Below are positions 22,009-24,342 of a stretch of DNA of 24,342 bases, in pieces. The notes under the pieces were generated by a model that was not told the origin of the DNA, did no database searches, and saw only the letters and a program-made list of their open reading frames with translations. This DNA comes from Burkholderiales bacterium (lineage in GTDB: Bacteria > Pseudomonadota > Gammaproteobacteria > Burkholderiales > Burkholderiaceae_C): positions 1 through 24,342 of the forward strand of contig SXSX01000244.1 in the NCBI GenBank assembly GCA_005793295.1. The letters are read 5' to 3'. Within the stretch, counting starts at the first letter, position 1. Each line of letters opens with the position of its first letter. The position numbers were made by a program, and so were the translations under genes.

Positions 22009-22806
22009 TTAGCTCGGAGCATAGGCCAAACGCACATAAATGGGGGCAAAAGCTTCGGCTTGGGTTATTTCAACCAGCGTTTCTTTGGCGAGTTCAAGCA
22101 AGGCGATAAAGGTCACGACCAAAACGGGAACGCCGCTGGCGGGGTCAAACAAATCTTCAAAACCGACAAAGCGTTGGCCTTGGAGTTTTTTCAGCACCAT
22201 GCTCATGTGCTCGCGCACTGAGAGTTCTTCGCGGCTGATTTTGTGGTGTTGAATGAGTTTGGCGCGTTGCAAAATCCCAGCCCACGCCTCTTTAAGGTCA
22301 ACCACCGCCACATCCGGAAAGCGCGGTTGCAGGCTTTGCTCAATAAAAACGGTGGCTTTAAGAAAGTCACGACCAAACTGCGGAATCGCGTTCAGCCGCG
22401 TGGACGCTAATTTCATTTGCTCGTATTCAAGCAAGCGGCGCACCAACTCGGCCCGGGGGTCTTCTACTTCTTCGCCATCTGCGCTCTTTTTAGGCGGCAA
22501 CAACATGCGAGATTTAATCTCGATGAGCATGGCGGCCATGAGCAAATACTCGGCAGCTAACTCCAAATTGCGCTTGCGAATTTCATCCACATAGACCAAG
22601 TATTGCTTGGTAACGCTGAGCATCGGGATATCCAAAATATTGAAGTTTTGCTTTCGAATGAGGTAAAGCAAAAAATCCAGCGGGCCTTCAAAAGCCTCTA
22701 AAAAAACCTCCAGCGCGTCCGGCGGGATGTACAGATCGTTGGGCATGGCAAATAGCGGTTCGCCATACAAGCGCGCGACTGCCACGTGGTCCACCACAAG
22801 AGGCAT
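22009..22806 (-). CDS. scpA: Segregation and condensation protein A
   Basis: This 265-residue kleisin subunit bridges SMC heads with ScpB in chromosome condensation. Hallmarks are FEGPLDFLLYLIRKQNFNILDIPM near the N-terminus, and EYLLMAAMLIEIKSRMLLP, the helix that binds the SMC neck. The C-terminal winged-helix region contains VLVVTFIALLELAKE. The start is uncertain: the open frame runs up to 22920, but that would overlap DUF3460 by 80 bases. I use the first ATG after the DUF3460 stop (22806); GTG codons at 22833 (GAAG upstream) and 22818 (GGAA upstream) are alternatives. scpB is not in the window. Confidence 0.9.
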   Translation of the reverse strand: MPLVVDHVAVARLYGEPLFAMPNDLYIPPDALEVFLEAFEGPLDFLLYLIRKQNFNILDIPMLSVTKQYLVYVDEIRKRNLELAAEYLLMAAMLIEIKSRMLLPPKKSADGEEVEDPRAELVRRLLEYEQMKLASTRLNAIPQFGRDFLKATVFIEQSLQPRFPDVAVVDLKEAWAGILQRAKLIQHHKISREELSVREHMSMVLKKLQGQRFVGFEDLFDPASGVPVLVVTFIALLELAKETLVEITQAEAFAPIYVRLAYAPS

Positions 22807-22840
22807 GTCTTGCGACACAACGCTGTTTTCCACGGGAGCT

Positions 22841-23047
22841 TCAGTCCGAATGGGTTTGGTACACGTAAGGTTGCTGGGCCTCTGTGCCGCTCTTAAAGCC
22901 TTTTTGGGCTTGGGCGTCAATGGTTTTGTCCCACAAGAGCGCCCGCCCAGCCCGTTGTTCGGCTTCTAAGGACGGCTTGGCCGCCTTGAGTTGGTCGATA
23001 AAAAGGCTGGCTTCGGAATGATAATCAGGGCGGCGAAAGAGTGACAT
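22841..23047 (-). CDS. DUF3460 family protein
   Basis: This 68-residue protein matches the short DUF3460 family found in Burkholderiales. Typical features are YHSEASLFIDQLKAAKPSLEAEQRAGRALLWDK, followed by a short linker and the ending AYVYQ-like PYVYQTHSD. It is highly charged, helical and without a signal peptide; function is unknown. It is the first gene of the minus-strand unit with scpA and panBC, and the scpA start lies just past its stop. The candidate promoter at 23069-23097 is 22 bases upstream. Confidence 0.82.
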   Translation of the reverse strand: MSLFRRPDYHSEASLFIDQLKAAKPSLEAEQRAGRALLWDKTIDAQAQKGFKSGTEAQQPYVYQTHSD

Positions 23048-23068
23048 AGAGAATCCTTGTTGCGAATG

Positions 23069-23097
23069 ATTTTACTGGCTGGGCCCAAGGGTATCGA
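23069..23097 (-). promoter_or_regulatory. Candidate sigma70 promoter for DUF3460-scpA-panBC
   Basis: On the minus strand TCGATA (-35, rc of 23092-23097; 4 of 6 consensus) is separated by 17 bases from TAAAAT (-10, rc of 23069-23074; 5 of 6). Transcription would start about 15 bases before the DUF3460 ATG at 23047. Confidence 0.45.
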
Positions 23098-23124
23098 AAA
23101 AAGCACCAAAAACGCCAGCCCACT

Positions 23125-23141
23125 GCCGCTATGCTAGCGGC
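23125..23141 (+). promoter_or_regulatory. Perfect hairpin over the nadC ribosome-binding region
   Basis: GCCGCTA (23125-23131) and TAGCGGC (23135-23141) are perfect inverted arms around TGC, ending 3 bases before the nadC ATG at 23145. No Shine-Dalgarno sequence exists outside it. The structure could block ribosome access or act as a DNA operator for NAD-synthesis control. There is no T-run, so it is not a terminator. Confidence 0.4.
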
Positions 23142-23144
23142 TCT

Positions 23145-24020
23145 ATGACGCATTTTGATTTTTCTCCTAAAGCGATTAACGCCTTGGCGTACTCCGATGT
23201 GGCGCGTGCGCTGGCTGAAGACGTAGGCGGCGGTGACCTGACTGCGGCCTTGATTGACCCCAAGCGCCGCGCTCGCGCCCGCATTGTGGTGCGGGAGACG
23301 GCGGTTTTATGTGGCAGCGCTTGGGCGGCGGCTGCAGTCTCGGCCTTGGACTCGTCTGCGGCTTTGACTTGGCATGTCAAAGAGGGCGAGCGTACTGTGG
23401 CCGACCAAGTGGTTTTAGAAATTGAAGGCCAAGCCCAAGCCCTTTTGACTGCCGAACGAACGGCGCTCAACTTTTTACAACTTCTAAGCGCTGTGGCGAC
23501 CCAAACCGACGTGTTTGTTCAAGCCGTTGCCAGCGTACCCGGCAGCCGGGCCGCCATTGTGGACACCCGCAAAACCATTCCAGGTTTGCGTCTAGCGCAA
23601 AAGTACGCCGTTCGCACAGGCGGCGGAACCAACCACCGCATTGGCTTGTACGACGCGGTCTTAATCAAAGAAAACCACATCGCCGCCGCGGGCGGAGTCA
23701 AAGCGGCGTTGATCCAAGCCCAAAAAGCCACGGCCGCCAAAGGGGCAACGTTTATTGAGATTGAAGTCGAGACCTTGGCGCAATTGGAAGAAGCTTTAAT
23801 CGCCGGCGCTCGCATGGTCTTGCTCGACAATATGGATTTGGATACTTTGCGCCAAGCGGTCGAGTTGAATTCGGGACGCGCTGTTTTAGAAGTCTCAGGC
23901 GGTGTAAGTTTGAGCACGGTGCGCGAGATCGCAGCGGCTGGCGTGGATCGAATTTCGATTGGCGCACTGACCAAAGATGTCCGTGCGACTGATTTTTCTA
24001 TGCGTTTTGAGGAACTCTGA
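23145..24020 (+). CDS. nadC: Nicotinate-nucleotide pyrophosphorylase (carboxylating)
   Basis: This 291-residue enzyme converts quinolinate and PRPP to nicotinate mononucleotide, releasing CO2, in de novo NAD synthesis. Motifs are the N-terminal EDVGGGDLTAALI, AERTALNFLQLLSAVAT, DTRKTIPGLR (140-149), KYAVRTGGGTNHRIGLYD (153-170) and IKENH (174-178), followed by EIEVETLAQLEEAL and the phosphate-binding VSGGV and SIGALTKD. All active-site Arg, Lys and His positions appear intact. The ATG is directly preceded by a perfect hairpin. nadA begins on the last base of the nadC stop (TGATG), so the two enzymes that act in sequence are coupled. Confidence 0.96.
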   Translation: MTHFDFSPKAINALAYSDVARALAEDVGGGDLTAALIDPKRRARARIVVRETAVLCGSAWAAAAVSALDSSAALTWHVKEGERTVADQVVLEIEGQAQALLTAERTALNFLQLLSAVATQTDVFVQAVASVPGSRAAIVDTRKTIPGLRLAQKYAVRTGGGTNHRIGLYDAVLIKENHIAAAGGVKAALIQAQKATAAKGATFIEIEVETLAQLEEALIAGARMVLLDNMDLDTLRQAVELNSGRAVLEVSGGVSLSTVREIAAAGVDRISIGALTKDVRATDFSMRFEEL

Positions 24021-24342
24021 TGTCTCTGGATAGTCCCCAAGGTTCTGGCGTGATTGACGTTGAATACGAGCAACCCGCTTGTAGTACGCGCCACGCTTGG
24101 GCTCGCGTTCCGGTGGAGCCGAGCCCGACCGAACGCGAGGCTTTGAAAGAAAAAATCGCCCGTTTGCTGAAAGAAAAAAATGCGGTCATGGTGTCGCATT
24201 ACTACGTTCACCCGGATTTGCAAGATTTAGCCGAGGCAACTGGCGGTTTGGTCAGTGATTCTTTAGAAATGGCCCGCTTTGGCCACGCCCATTCCGCCCA
24301 AACACTCGTGGTCTCTGGCGTGCGGTTTATGGGAGAAACCGC
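24020..24342 (+). CDS. nadA: Quinolinate synthase, 5' part
   Basis: The first 107 residues of NadA are present; the gene runs off the window end. NadA is an iron-sulfur enzyme that condenses iminoaspartate with dihydroxyacetone phosphate to quinolinate, the substrate of NadC. The N-terminal 50 residues are a variable proteobacterial extension. Then come NAVMVSHYYVHPDLQDLAEATGG, SDSLEMARFG and VVSGVRFMGET, all diagnostic. The conserved later cysteines lie beyond the window. The ATG overlaps the nadC stop by one base. The order nadC-nadA puts the downstream enzyme first. Confidence 0.95.
   Translation, partial: MSLDSPQGSGVIDVEYEQPACSTRHAWARVPVEPSPTEREALKEKIARLLKEKNAVMVSHYYVHPDLQDLAEATGGLVSDSLEMARFGHAHSAQTLVVSGVRFMGET

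Overview
The window looks like chromosomal DNA of a betaproteobacterium, most likely order Burkholderiales and probably family Comamonadaceae (Rhodoferax/Limnohabitans-like). The clues are gene order (gpmA-ctpA-moeB diverging from rhodanese-grxC-secB-gpsA; DUF3460-scpA-panB-panC diverging from nadC-nadA), protein flavour and moderate GC. This is read by eye; no database search was possible. I see no rRNA, tRNA, CRISPR array, insertion sequence or phage gene. Coding density is very high and most neighbouring genes are a few bases apart or overlap.

Layout. (1) 212-2169, plus: an endonuclease/exonuclease/phosphatase-family enzyme overlapping a ClsB-type cardiolipin synthase. (2) 2272-3400, plus: a GTP cyclohydrolase I followed 4 bases later by a short BLUF blue-light sensor. 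(3) 3432-5937, plus: an EamA permease, a DUF429 protein and a YebC/YeeN-type protein. (4) 8949-5958, minus: gpmA, a CtpA-type S41 protease and a MoeB-like E1 enzyme. (5) 9063-11369, plus: a membrane-anchored rhodanese, grxC, secB and gpsA. (6) 11353-19033: a cyanophycin locus, with two tandem cyanophycin synthetase genes on the minus strand diverging from an ABC exporter-like gene and a DUF1854 gene on the plus strand. (7) 19047-19230: a decayed toxin-like remnant. (8) 23047-19250, minus: DUF3460, scpA, panB, panC and a second EamA permease. (9) 23145-24342, plus: nadC and the 5' part of nadA, cut by the window end.

How the genes work together. Most of the window is housekeeping: NAD and pantothenate synthesis, chromosome condensation, redox and protein export, phospholipid and sulfur-carrier chemistry. 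The accessory-looking part is the cyanophycin locus. One synthetase (CphA1) has both the ATP-grasp and the Mur-ligase-like ATP site. The other (CphA2-like) has a degenerate second ATP site and lacks the C-terminal Mur-type lobe, as expected for an enzyme that joins ready-made beta-Asp-Arg dipeptides. The divergent ABC protein carries an unusual N-terminal extension with a four-cysteine zinc ribbon, and its last bases overlap the DUF1854 gene. This four-gene set is the best candidate for a poorly understood system: an exporter-like complex tied to an intracellular nitrogen-storage polymer. The second point of interest is the tight folE-BLUF pair.
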